Shown here: piece after piece, positions 50,579 to 58,261 of the stretch | Position numbering within the stretch: position 1 is the stretch's first letter | Layout: every line of letters begins with the position of its first letter | Source of the DNA: an uncultured Actinomycetes bacterium | GTDB lineage: Bacteria > Actinomycetota > Actinomycetes > Nanopelagicales > Nanopelagicaceae | Length of the DNA: 61,752 nucleotides | Reading direction: 5' to 3' | Assembly: GCA_903854185.1 (NCBI GenBank) | Contig: CAINVP010000022.1 | Coordinates: 1 to 61,752, forward strand | Made by a program: the position numbers and the translations under genes | The notes under the pieces: model-generated | Database searches by the model: none | Seen by the model: only the letters and a program-made list of their open reading frames with translations | Told to the model about the DNA's origin: nothing

Positions 50579-52003
50579 ATGGAGTTTAAAACCGACCTTT
50601 ATATAGATGGCGCATGGGTAAAAGGCGATGGAGTGCTCGATGTGCATGATCCCAGCACCGGCGCAGTAATTACCCAGGTGGCAACAGCAGGCGAACGCGA
50701 GTGCGATGCTGCCGTTGAGGCCGCCCACCGCGCCTTCCCATCATGGTCAAAGACAGCGCCCCGCGTCCGCGCTGAAATTCTCCGCAAGGCCTTTGAGCTC
50801 GTCGTCGCCGAGGCAGACCACCTAGCAACGCTCATCTCGATGGAGAATGGCAAGGTCTTTACCGATGCTAAGGGTGAAGTCCTCTACGCAGCAGAGTTCT
50901 TCCGCTGGTTCTCAGAAGAGGCGGTCCGCACACCGGGTGATTTCAGAAAGTCACCAAGTGGGGATAAGCGGATACTTGTGACGCATCAACCAATCGGCGT
51001 CTCACTCCTTATTACTCCGTGGAACTTCCCAGCTGCAATGGCAACTCGAAAGATCGGTCCGGCACTCGCTGCTGGTTGCACCATGATTCTGAAGCCAGCA
51101 GGAGAGACACCTCTGACTGCGCTCGCTCTCATGGATATTTTGGAGCGCGCTGGTGTTCCTAAGGGCGTAGTGAATTTTGTTCTGCCGTCGAAGACTGGTC
51201 CAATGATTTCTAGGATGCTGCACGATCCACGTGTTCGCAATCTCTCATTCACTGGTTCAACTGAAGTAGGCAGAATTTTGTTGAAGGAGGCCGCAGATAG
51301 CGTCATCCGGACATCGATGGAGCTCGGAGGTAATGCGCCATTTGTTGTTCTTGATGATGCCGATGTAGATGCTGCAGTAGCCGGTGCGATGTTGGCAAAG
51401 ATGCGCAATGGTGGTGCGGCATGTACTGCAGCGAATCGCTTCTACGTTGCGGCATCGATTGCGGAAGAGTTCACTACAAAGTTCAGCGCGGCGATGGCAG
51501 CGCTGAGGATGGCACCAGGTCTAACTGATGGTGCACAACTTGGCGCGAGCGTCTCTCTTAAAGAGCGCAACAAAATTGCTGAACTTGTTGATGCGGCAGT
51601 GAAGAGCGGTGGAACAGTACGTACAGGTGGTGCAACCCCCGATGGTGAAGGCGCCTTCTACCCAGCTACCGTCATCGCTGTTGATGCTAATAATCCGATT
51701 TTGGGCCACGAAGTCTTTGGTCCAGTCGCACCTATCGTTACCTTCACAACAGATGAGGAAGCGATCTCACTTGCTAACGCATCAGAGTATGGGCTTATTA
51801 GCTACGTCTACTCCCGCGATCTTGCGCGCGCGATTCGTACCGCAGAGGCGATTGAATCGGGAATGGTGGCGATCAATAAAGGCGTTATCTCAGATCCAGC
51901 AGCGCCATTTGGTGGCGTCAAGCAGAGTGGTCTTGGTCGCGAAGGTGGCTTCGATGGTATTCACGAATTCCTTGAAACTAAATATATCGGCGTAGAGATT
52001 TAA
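50579..52003 (+). CDS. gabD: Succinate-semialdehyde dehydrogenase (NAD(P)+)
   Basis: This oxidises succinic semialdehyde, or a close aldehyde, to the acid. 474 residues, ALDH superfamily. Motifs: WNFPAAMATRKIGPALAAGCTMILKPA, split around 145-175; the active-site Glu in MELGGNAPFVVLDDAD; the nucleophilic Cys in NGGAACTAANRFYV, a GabD-like context; and EVFGPVAPIV later. No GABA aminotransferase is nearby, so the aldehyde source is unclear. I chose the second ATG because it begins the usual N-terminus and has a TATGCT box 7 bases upstream; ATG 50567 would overlap that box. The 3' end overlaps a convergent ATP-grasp gene by 26 bases. Confidence 0.88.
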   Translation: MEFKTDLYIDGAWVKGDGVLDVHDPSTGAVITQVATAGERECDAAVEAAHRAFPSWSKTAPRVRAEILRKAFELVVAEADHLATLISMENGKVFTDAKGEVLYAAEFFRWFSEEAVRTPGDFRKSPSGDKRILVTHQPIGVSLLITPWNFPAAMATRKIGPALAAGCTMILKPAGETPLTALALMDILERAGVPKGVVNFVLPSKTGPMISRMLHDPRVRNLSFTGSTEVGRILLKEAADSVIRTSMELGGNAPFVVLDDADVDAAVAGAMLAKMRNGGAACTAANRFYVAASIAEEFTTKFSAAMAALRMAPGLTDGAQLGASVSLKERNKIAELVDAAVKSGGTVRTGGATPDGEGAFYPATVIAVDANNPILGHEVFGPVAPIVTFTTDEEAISLANASEYGLISYVYSRDLARAIRTAEAIESGMVAINKGVISDPAAPFGGVKQSGLGREGGFDGIHEFLETKYIGVEI

Positions 52004-53126
52004 GAAACGGCTTGATGCGCTCGGGAAGAAATTTCAGAGCGATAGGAGCTGCAACTGCAAAGAATCTGCCCTCACCCGCGAGGAAATCGCTGCTACAACG
52101 ATATCGAAGCAGCGTCCGCATAAAGGTTCTGCCATCTCTCTTATTTGCCGAGGCAGTTAATAGCCGGCTGAAGTGAATCACGGTCTTACCACCACGAGAC
52201 AACTTCGGTGTTGCGATTTCACCACTCCACGAGGGCGCTAAGAGCGCCGCTACGTCGATACCAAAGTATGGAAAGAGCCTTGCCCAATGGCTTGCCCGTA
52301 GATCACATTCAAAGATGTAATGCACCTTCTCGTCGGGTGAGTAGAAGAAAGAACAGTTTGCAAAGCCATGTGCTCCGGTTGCCTCACCTAGCGTTTGAAG
52401 TTGTTCTACGAAGTCCAGCGCTAGTGGTGCTCCGTAGTGGCGAACCGTCGATGGCGCAAAGGGCGTGATTGTCTCTTGATTATCGCAATACATCCAGGCA
52501 GCTAGCCGACCGTTATTAAAGAGCGCCTCAACACCGATTACTGGAAATTCAACGAATTCTTGGATCACACCAGGAGCGAGATCATGAAGGCCGTCGGTTG
52601 AAGAGAGCGGTATATCTAATCGAAGTACGGATACTCCTCCACCACCTGCATCTGCTTTCGCGATAGCCGGAAGTGGAAATCTCTGCGACAACTCAATCAA
52701 CTCATCTGGGCTTCGATAAATCTCAGTGAGCGGAGTGCGTAGGCCGAGTTGATGTATGGCGCGAGTAAAGCCCACTTTAGAGGCCATCATCGAGAGACCT
52801 ATATCGGTTGAGATTGGAAGAATGACTTCCTTCTCTAACGTCGAGAGCGAACTCTGCACCACCTCACTGAGATGATCATCAGAAGAGAATGAGATGAAAT
52901 CTGAGGAGAAGAGCAAGTCTTGATAATTTGCTAAAACTGTTGCAATGAAATTTTGGTTTTTCTCAATGATATGCAACTTCTCAAGGCCGGCTACGCGAGT
53001 AAGCGATGAGCCTGGTGTTGTGAGTGCTGAACATTCCCATCCCTTACTGATGAGTTCGCGAGCGATGGCAGAGATGTGAATTCCCTTTTCGCAGATAAAG
53101 ACTGCTCGTTGTGGCTGGGTATCCAT
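51978..53126 (-). CDS. ATP-grasp fold ligase of unknown substrate
   Basis: 382 residues from the chosen start. ATP-grasp marks are visible: LPAIAKADAGGGGVSVLRL (grasp Lys and Gly loop) near 155-175, PGVIQEFVEFPVIGVEALF near 190-208, and the metal-binding HYIFECDLRASHWARLFPYFG near 275. The last stretch is unlike carboxylase or D-Ala ligase enzymes. ATP-grasp enzymes join a carboxylate to an amine or thiol through an acyl phosphate. The substrate is not deducible, and no biosynthetic neighbour is present. The frame extends to 53147, but a TAGACT box 7 bases before ATG 53126 supports the later start. Confidence 0.75.
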   Translation of the reverse strand: MDTQPQRAVFICEKGIHISAIARELISKGWECSALTTPGSSLTRVAGLEKLHIIEKNQNFIATVLANYQDLLFSSDFISFSSDDHLSEVVQSSLSTLEKEVILPISTDIGLSMMASKVGFTRAIHQLGLRTPLTEIYRSPDELIELSQRFPLPAIAKADAGGGGVSVLRLDIPLSSTDGLHDLAPGVIQEFVEFPVIGVEALFNNGRLAAWMYCDNQETITPFAPSTVRHYGAPLALDFVEQLQTLGEATGAHGFANCSFFYSPDEKVHYIFECDLRASHWARLFPYFGIDVAALLAPSWSGEIATPKLSRGGKTVIHFSRLLTASANKRDGRTFMRTLLRYRCSSDFLAGEGRFFAVAAPIALKFLPERIKPFLKSLRRYI

Positions 53127-53133
53127 GAGGGAG

Positions 53134-53139
53134 AGTCTA
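53134..53139 (-). promoter_or_regulatory. -10 box for leaderless ATP-grasp mRNA
   Basis: TAGACT on the minus strand ends 7 bases before the start codon at 53126. Confidence 0.45.
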
Positions 53140-53238
53140 AGTCGCAAGAAATAGCAGTGTGCACTGCGTGTGACCCTTGACCCCCTTCGCTCGAGTCAGG
53201 ACTATTGACCCATAACCGTTCTACGAGAGGTATTAGAT

Positions 53239-54261
53239 ATGAGTAAATTTATTAAGAAGAATGAGAGAGCCCTTCTAGGTGCTTCACTCTTCTCGCTCGC
53301 CCCGTATGCCTTCTACTTTGGAAAGATGTCGGACTGGGCGACCTTCAGCTCTGCAATCACGCAGATTCGCACCTATGCCTTCTATTGGATGCCGATTGCA
53401 GCGTATCTACTCCTATTCTTCGCCTACTTTGTAAAGCGTGCGGCGAAGTGGCATGACTACTTCATTGTCACTGCCTGGCTCTTCTTCGTAGGTGGCATCG
53501 TCAACTTGGTTAACGCCTGGCATATGACCGGTCGCGCCGCGCAGACAATCCTGCGCAATGTTTTTATTCAGATCAGTGGAAATTGGCCAGTGGGCATCTT
53601 TATGTCGCTCTCGCTCATCCTCTTGACCGGCCTTGCTCTAAACGCGGTCTCCACGGTTGCTGAAGATTTGGAAGAGATCTGGTCTGATTTCATCAAGAGC
53701 CTCAAGAACCCACTTGTCCTTCTTATGGGTGCAACCAGTCTGATCCTGGTTGGTTCACTTATGTTTTGGCAGATTCATCGCACGCGCGAACTTGCTACCA
53801 CCGCTGCTGGCATGGGTTACAAGGGTGGCGCGTACTCCATCTGGATTTATGGAACTTTAGTTCTCATCATCTACACCTTGATGGTACTTACCGGAATCAC
53901 CTTCTTCTTTGCCACAGTTGATAACTGGTGGAGAGAGTTCATGCGCTTCTCACGTCAACTCCGTGACTTCCGTTTGAAGAAATATATTTATCGCACCCTC
54001 TCTGGCTACATTTACACAGTCACATATCTCGGCGTTGTTGCCTTTGCTGCGGTTGCAGTTCCGGCATACACGATGGCTGGCTTTGAAATCTCCCGCAGTG
54101 GTGATTCAAGTGGAGTACATCTGCTTCACTGGCTCTTTATTCCAGGTGCACTTCTTCTTGGTTGGATTGTGACTTATGTGGTGCTTCTTGCAGTTCGCAT
54201 CGTGGTTGAGACCACTGTTGCCCTCGTTCATGTTGCACAGAACACTTCAAAGTTGCGATAA
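53239..54261 (+). CDS. Polytopic membrane protein of unknown function
   Basis: 340 residues with about seven or eight hydrophobic helices (roughly 12-30, 48-66, 76-95, 115-135, 157-178, 205-225, 262-285 and 303-328), separated by short basic or acidic loops. I recognise no family. Aromatic residues are frequent in the helices. GAGAGGT lies 7 bases before the ATG. It precedes the maltodextrin operon but is separated from it by two hairpins and about 190 bases, so co-transcription is doubtful. Confidence 0.75.
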   Translation: MSKFIKKNERALLGASLFSLAPYAFYFGKMSDWATFSSAITQIRTYAFYWMPIAAYLLLFFAYFVKRAAKWHDYFIVTAWLFFVGGIVNLVNAWHMTGRAAQTILRNVFIQISGNWPVGIFMSLSLILLTGLALNAVSTVAEDLEEIWSDFIKSLKNPLVLLMGATSLILVGSLMFWQIHRTRELATTAAGMGYKGGAYSIWIYGTLVLIIYTLMVLTGITFFFATVDNWWREFMRFSRQLRDFRLKKYIYRTLSGYIYTVTYLGVVAFAAVAVPAYTMAGFEISRSGDSSGVHLLHWLFIPGALLLGWIVTYVVLLAVRIVVETTVALVHVAQNTSKLR

Positions 54262-54266
54262 CTCGT

Positions 54267-54289
54267 AAATAGGGGCGAAAGCCCCATTT
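54267..54289 (+). terminator. Hairpin after the membrane protein gene
   Basis: AAAT-A-GGGGC and GCCCC-ATTT pair around a GAAA tetraloop, starting 6 bases after the stop at 54261. No long T-run follows, so termination may be weak. It is stable enough to mark an mRNA 3' end. Confidence 0.55.
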
Positions 54290-54311
54290 ATAAAGGAATT
54301 GTTACGAAAGA

Positions 54312-54352
54312 AAGGCCTATTAAGCGCTCTTCGGAGTCGCTTAATAGGCCTT
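54312..54352 (+). terminator. Very stable 15-bp hairpin with TTCG loop
   Basis: AAGGCCTATTAAGCG and CGCTTAATAGGCCTT are perfect reverse complements (15 bp). The interior adds CTC-TTCG-GAG with one bulged T. The ends are A-rich on the left and T/C on the right, so it may terminate transcription from either side. It lies between the membrane protein gene and the binding-protein gene and separates the two units. Confidence 0.6.
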
Positions 54353-54453
54353 CTGTATAGCAAAATGGAGTTACTCGCTCGATCCCTTACACCGCCAGCA
54401 ATGGTGAAGTAAGAGTGTGAGAGCTTTCCAAAACCACTCCATGGAGGACATAG

Positions 54454-55701
54454 ATGAAGAAGAAGAGCTTAGTTGGCGCACTCGCCAGCGCAGCACTCGT
54501 TGCATCTGCTGTACTTGTTCCAAGTGCACACGCTGCAACAAAGACAATCATCGTCTGGGCTGATGACCAACGCGGTCCAGCACTTAAGAAGATTATCGAT
54601 GGCAATACAACAATTGCTAAGGGTTATGTAATCAAGGTTTCAACATACGCAAACTACGATGCACTAGATGGTGCATGGCAGAAGGCAACCGCTGCTAGCG
54701 GCCCAGATATCATGTTCAATCCAGTCGGCGACGGCGTTCGTTACGGTAAGAGCGGAAAGGTTCTCCCACTCTTCCTTTCATCACATGCTAAGGGTGTCTT
54801 CTCGAAGACAGCTCTCAAGTACGGTCAGTACCAGGGCAAGCAATACGCTCTTCCACTAGATCTCGATACAACTTCTATGTACTGGAACACAAAGTTCGGT
54901 CCAGTCCCAACAACATTCGCTGAGCTCGCTGCAGATTTCCAGAAGGCTAAGACAGCTGGAACAGCAACAGTCGGTTTCTGTGCTGGCGACGGCACATGGG
55001 GCGCACTTCCATTCCTCACCGCTCTTGGCGGCGGCGCATGGGGCGTTAAGGCTAACGGCACACCAGATATCACAAAGAACAACTTTGCTAACAAGGCACT
55101 TGCTACAAACATCAACAAGTACGCACTTGGTTCAGATGGAAAGAGCAACGGTCTCTTCGCATGGGATGGTTGGGATGGCTGCGGTCAGGCTTGGCTAGCT
55201 GGCAAGGCACTTGCAATCAACACCGGTTCATGGCGTCTAAGCGCAACAAAGGATGCAAAGATTTCATACAGCATCCAGCCAACACCAACAATTGATGGCA
55301 CCGGCCTAACACACCAGTGGACAGGTTTCGGCGGAGCTTGGATCTCAACATTTGCTGATGATCACCAGGTTTCAGTCGGTGCTCGTAAGGTAATTTCTTA
55401 CCTTGCATCAGAAGAAGGCGCACTTGCATACGCAAAGGCAACAGGTCGTCCATCACCAAACACAGCTATCACAAGCTCACTCTCTTCAGATGTACAGGGA
55501 TTTGCTAACGCTGGTGCGAAGAACGGTTACGTTCAGGTTGATGCTCTCCTCGGAGACTCAACAGGTGGTTCAAACTGGTACGACGTACTTGATGCAACAT
55601 TCAAGGACATCTTCAACAACGGTAAGGATGCACAGACAACACTTAACAAGGGCGCAAAGATCCTTGCTGGTGACTGGGCAGCAGGAATCACAAAGCTTTA
55701 A
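54454..55701 (+). CDS. Maltose/maltodextrin ABC transporter substrate-binding protein
   Basis: 415 residues of the MalE-like class of extracellular sugar-binding proteins. The signal peptide (about 1-28) ends in SAHAA, a type I cleavage site; there is no lipobox Cys, unlike most Gram-positive binding proteins. The body has IIVWADDQRGPALKKI at the start, GKQYALPLDLDTTSMYWNT near 130 and later DALL. Codon use is strongly restricted (many ACA, GCA, CTC, AAG), which suggests high expression. GGAGG lies 7 bases before the ATG, inside a CTCCATGGAG palindrome (54437-54446). A hairpin separates it from the permease genes. Maltodextrin is inferred from the linked alpha-amylase gene. Confidence 0.88.
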   Translation: MKKKSLVGALASAALVASAVLVPSAHAATKTIIVWADDQRGPALKKIIDGNTTIAKGYVIKVSTYANYDALDGAWQKATAASGPDIMFNPVGDGVRYGKSGKVLPLFLSSHAKGVFSKTALKYGQYQGKQYALPLDLDTTSMYWNTKFGPVPTTFAELAADFQKAKTAGTATVGFCAGDGTWGALPFLTALGGGAWGVKANGTPDITKNNFANKALATNINKYALGSDGKSNGLFAWDGWDGCGQAWLAGKALAINTGSWRLSATKDAKISYSIQPTPTIDGTGLTHQWTGFGGAWISTFADDHQVSVGARKVISYLASEEGALAYAKATGRPSPNTAITSSLSSDVQGFANAGAKNGYVQVDALLGDSTGGSNWYDVLDATFKDIFNNGKDAQTTLNKGAKILAGDWAAGITKL

Positions 55702-55735
55702 TTCCTTAAAGCTGCGTGACAACTAGTTAGTCACT

Positions 55736-55780
55736 CTGGGGTTGGGTTAGAATTCGAAAGAATTCCTAGCCCAGCCCCAG
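55736..55780 (+). terminator. Hairpin between binding-protein and permease genes
   Basis: CTGGGGTTGGGTTAGAATTC and GAATTCCTAGCCCAGCCCCAG pair over about 20 bases (two G-T pairs, one bulge) around a GAAA loop, followed by ATGCTTTTCT. It probably stops most transcripts after the binding-protein gene or protects its 3' end, giving more binding protein than permease. Confidence 0.7.
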
Positions 55781-55859
55781 ATGCTTTTCTAGAGGATTTA
55801 ACTGGTTAACTAGTAAATTGCTAATGGCGCGTTGGTAAAGGCAGAGATAGAGGTGGCAG

Positions 55860-57401
55860 GTGCATAAGCTCTTCGGTTCGAATTTCGGACTAGCAGTGAA
55901 GTTGCTCTTCCTCTCCTCTTTTACCGCCCTCTTTACCTGGATGGCATACCTCGCAATTCTTAAGAGCGAATGGGCGATCGCGGTTGTACTCATTGCAATC
56001 ATCCTCTCAGCAAATTACATCTATATGTCGAAGAAGCCGGTCGCAGGTAAATTCTTACTTCCCGGCGTTGTCTTCCTTATTCTCTTCATGATTGTTCCGG
56101 TTATCTACACAACGTATATGTCAGGCTTTATCTATAAGGCCGGAAATATCATTACAAAGCAAGAAGCTATCCATCAGATTCTTACCAATACCGGTATGCA
56201 ACCGGATGAGAACAACACCACCTATGACATGGTGCTCGGCATCGTTGGCACGCAGTACACCGCAATCTTTACTGATCAGACCTCACACCAGGTCTACCTA
56301 GGGCAGAACGGTGTGGCAAAACCACTAACTACAGGCCAGTACCATCTCAGCGCCGATGGCATCGCCGACTCAGTTCCCGGATTTAAGCCATACAGCGATG
56401 CTCAACTCGCTACCGCAGATCAACAGATTGCAGATACGAAAGATTCACTCGGGAATAACAGATACATTCTCGCGCAGGACGCCCAGACCGCAGCGCTCTT
56501 TATTCAGACGTTGACCTATAACGCGAAGACAAACTCCCTCCTGAATCCGGTCGATGGCACTGTCTACGTTGATGGCGGTAAGGGTTACTTCGTTAATAAG
56601 GTCGATAGCACTCAACGAATCTTGCCGGGCTGGCGCCAACCAACCTGGTTAAGTAACTACACATCTATCTTCACCAACGCAAAGTTACGTGATCCATTTA
56701 TTAAGGTCTTCTTATGGACCTTCGCCTTCGCCTTTATCACCGTCATCATGATGTTTGGTTTCGGTCTCATCCTCGCAATCGCCCTAGATAAGAAGATTCG
56801 ATTCCGTAACTTCTATCGGGCGTTATTGATTCTGCCTTACGCAATGCCATCTTTCATGTCGATTTTGATTTGGGCGGGAATGCTCAATCGAGATTATGGC
56901 TCCGTTAATACCCTGCTCGGGCACCATATCGATTGGCTCGGCCAAGTCTGGTTAGCGCGCGCAGCGGTCCTGATTGTTAACTTGTGGCTAGGTTTCCCAT
57001 ACTTCTATCTCATCTCAACAGGTGCGATTCAGGCGCTACCGGGTGATCTCGAAGAAGCGGCTGCCATCGATGGCGCATCTGGTCCACAGATCTTCTGGCG
57101 CATTAAGTTGCCACTAGTTCTTCAGATTCTCTCGCCGATGTTGATTGCATCATTTGCCTTTAACTTCAATAACTTTAACTTGGTCTACTTGCTTACTCGT
57201 GGTGGACCGACAAATGTTCTAGGCGGTGAGACTGCGGGCGGAACGGATCTGCTCATTACATATGCCTATAAGACGGCCTTTGCGACCAATGACCAGAATT
57301 ATGGCCTCGCCTCCGCTATCTCAGTTGTTGTCTTTGTGATTGTCGGTGCAATCTCTATGTGGAGCTTGCGTCGTTCCAAGGTATTGGAGGATATGAGATG
57401 A
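55860..57401 (+). CDS. Maltodextrin ABC permease, MalF-like with large external insertion
   Basis: 513 residues, far longer than the usual 290-330 of Gram-positive MalF-like permeases. Three helices (about 10-30, 37-53, 62-84) are followed by a soluble region of about 180 residues (about 88-270) with many Gln, Asn and Thr, comparable in size and place to the P2 loop of E. coli MalF. The transport core follows, with the EAA loop EEAAAIDGASGPQIFWRIKLP near 397-417. The start is GTG with a GAGGTGG site. It overlaps the second permease by 4 bases (ATGA). Confidence 0.88.
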   Translation: MHKLFGSNFGLAVKLLFLSSFTALFTWMAYLAILKSEWAIAVVLIAIILSANYIYMSKKPVAGKFLLPGVVFLILFMIVPVIYTTYMSGFIYKAGNIITKQEAIHQILTNTGMQPDENNTTYDMVLGIVGTQYTAIFTDQTSHQVYLGQNGVAKPLTTGQYHLSADGIADSVPGFKPYSDAQLATADQQIADTKDSLGNNRYILAQDAQTAALFIQTLTYNAKTNSLLNPVDGTVYVDGGKGYFVNKVDSTQRILPGWRQPTWLSNYTSIFTNAKLRDPFIKVFLWTFAFAFITVIMMFGFGLILAIALDKKIRFRNFYRALLILPYAMPSFMSILIWAGMLNRDYGSVNTLLGHHIDWLGQVWLARAAVLIVNLWLGFPYFYLISTGAIQALPGDLEEAAAIDGASGPQIFWRIKLPLVLQILSPMLIASFAFNFNNFNLVYLLTRGGPTNVLGGETAGGTDLLITYAYKTAFATNDQNYGLASAISVVVFVIVGAISMWSLRRSKVLEDMR

Positions 57402-58261
57402 GCCGCCACGTAGCGAAGCGAAATCCATCAAGTGCATGGCGACATATCTTCATCATCTTCATGATTGTCTTTGCACTCTTCCCGATCTACACCGTTCTCC
57501 TCAGCTCGGTTAACGGCTCAGGCGCCCTTGCAACCGCCTCTCTCTGGCCAAAGCACATCGTCTTCAAGAATTACACCAAGCTATTTAATGATGCATCGAT
57601 TCCATATCTTCGTTGGGTAATCAACTCCATCGTTCTGGCAACGACCAATGCCATCATCTCAGTCCTCATTGGAATCTTCGCCTCATATGCCTTCTCGCGG
57701 TTGAAGTTCAAGGGCCGCAAGGCGAGCCTTCGCCTCTTGCTCTTGATTCAGGTATTCCCTAACTTCTTGGCACTTGCAGCCATCTACGTCATCATGGAGC
57801 GGATTTATCACGTCTACCCACATATCGGTATCGGAACGACGTGGGGACTACTCCTTGTCTATCTCGGTGGTTCGATGGGCGCTAACGCCTGGCTCTTGAA
57901 GGGCTTCTTGGACTCCATTCCGATGGAGCTCGATGAGGCGGCGAAGATTGATGGCGCATCACCGTCACAGATCTTCTGGTTGATCTTCATGCCACTTACC
58001 AAGCCAATCATTGTGGTCACGATGCTCTTGACCTTCATCGGAACATTTAATGAGTTCGTCCTTGCAAGTATCTTCTTGCAAGAGGTGAAGGCGCGCACTG
58101 TCGCGGTCGGCCTGGAATCATTCGTGGGATCGAATTTTGGTGCTAACTGGGGTGCATTCGCCGCCGGTTCAGTCGTTGCCGCTGTTCCGCTGGTCACGCT
58201 CTTCCTAAGCCTGCAGCGCTACATCGTTGGCGGAGTCGCAGCCGGCTCCGTAAAGGGATGA
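57398..58261 (+). CDS. Maltodextrin ABC permease, MalG-like
   Basis: 287 residues with six transmembrane helices. The EAA loop DEAAKIDGASPSQIFWLIFMP near 185-205 contacts the ATPase. The N-terminus starts with a short basic segment and then IFIIFMIVFALFPIYTVLLSS. The ATG overlaps the MalF-like stop (ATGA) and the stop overlaps the amylase start (ATGA), so all three are translated together. No ATPase gene is present in the cluster; a shared MsiK-type ATPase elsewhere is expected. Confidence 0.9.
   Translation: MSRHVAKRNPSSAWRHIFIIFMIVFALFPIYTVLLSSVNGSGALATASLWPKHIVFKNYTKLFNDASIPYLRWVINSIVLATTNAIISVLIGIFASYAFSRLKFKGRKASLRLLLLIQVFPNFLALAAIYVIMERIYHVYPHIGIGTTWGLLLVYLGGSMGANAWLLKGFLDSIPMELDEAAKIDGASPSQIFWLIFMPLTKPIIVVTMLLTFIGTFNEFVLASIFLQEVKARTVAVGLESFVGSNFGANWGAFAAGSVVAAVPLVTLFLSLQRYIVGGVAAGSVKG

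Noticed and set aside
54437-54446. Palindrome CTCCATGGAG overlapping the ribosome site of the binding-protein gene
   Set aside because: A 10-base palindrome around a GGAG site can occur by chance; noted in the gene entry but not called an operator.
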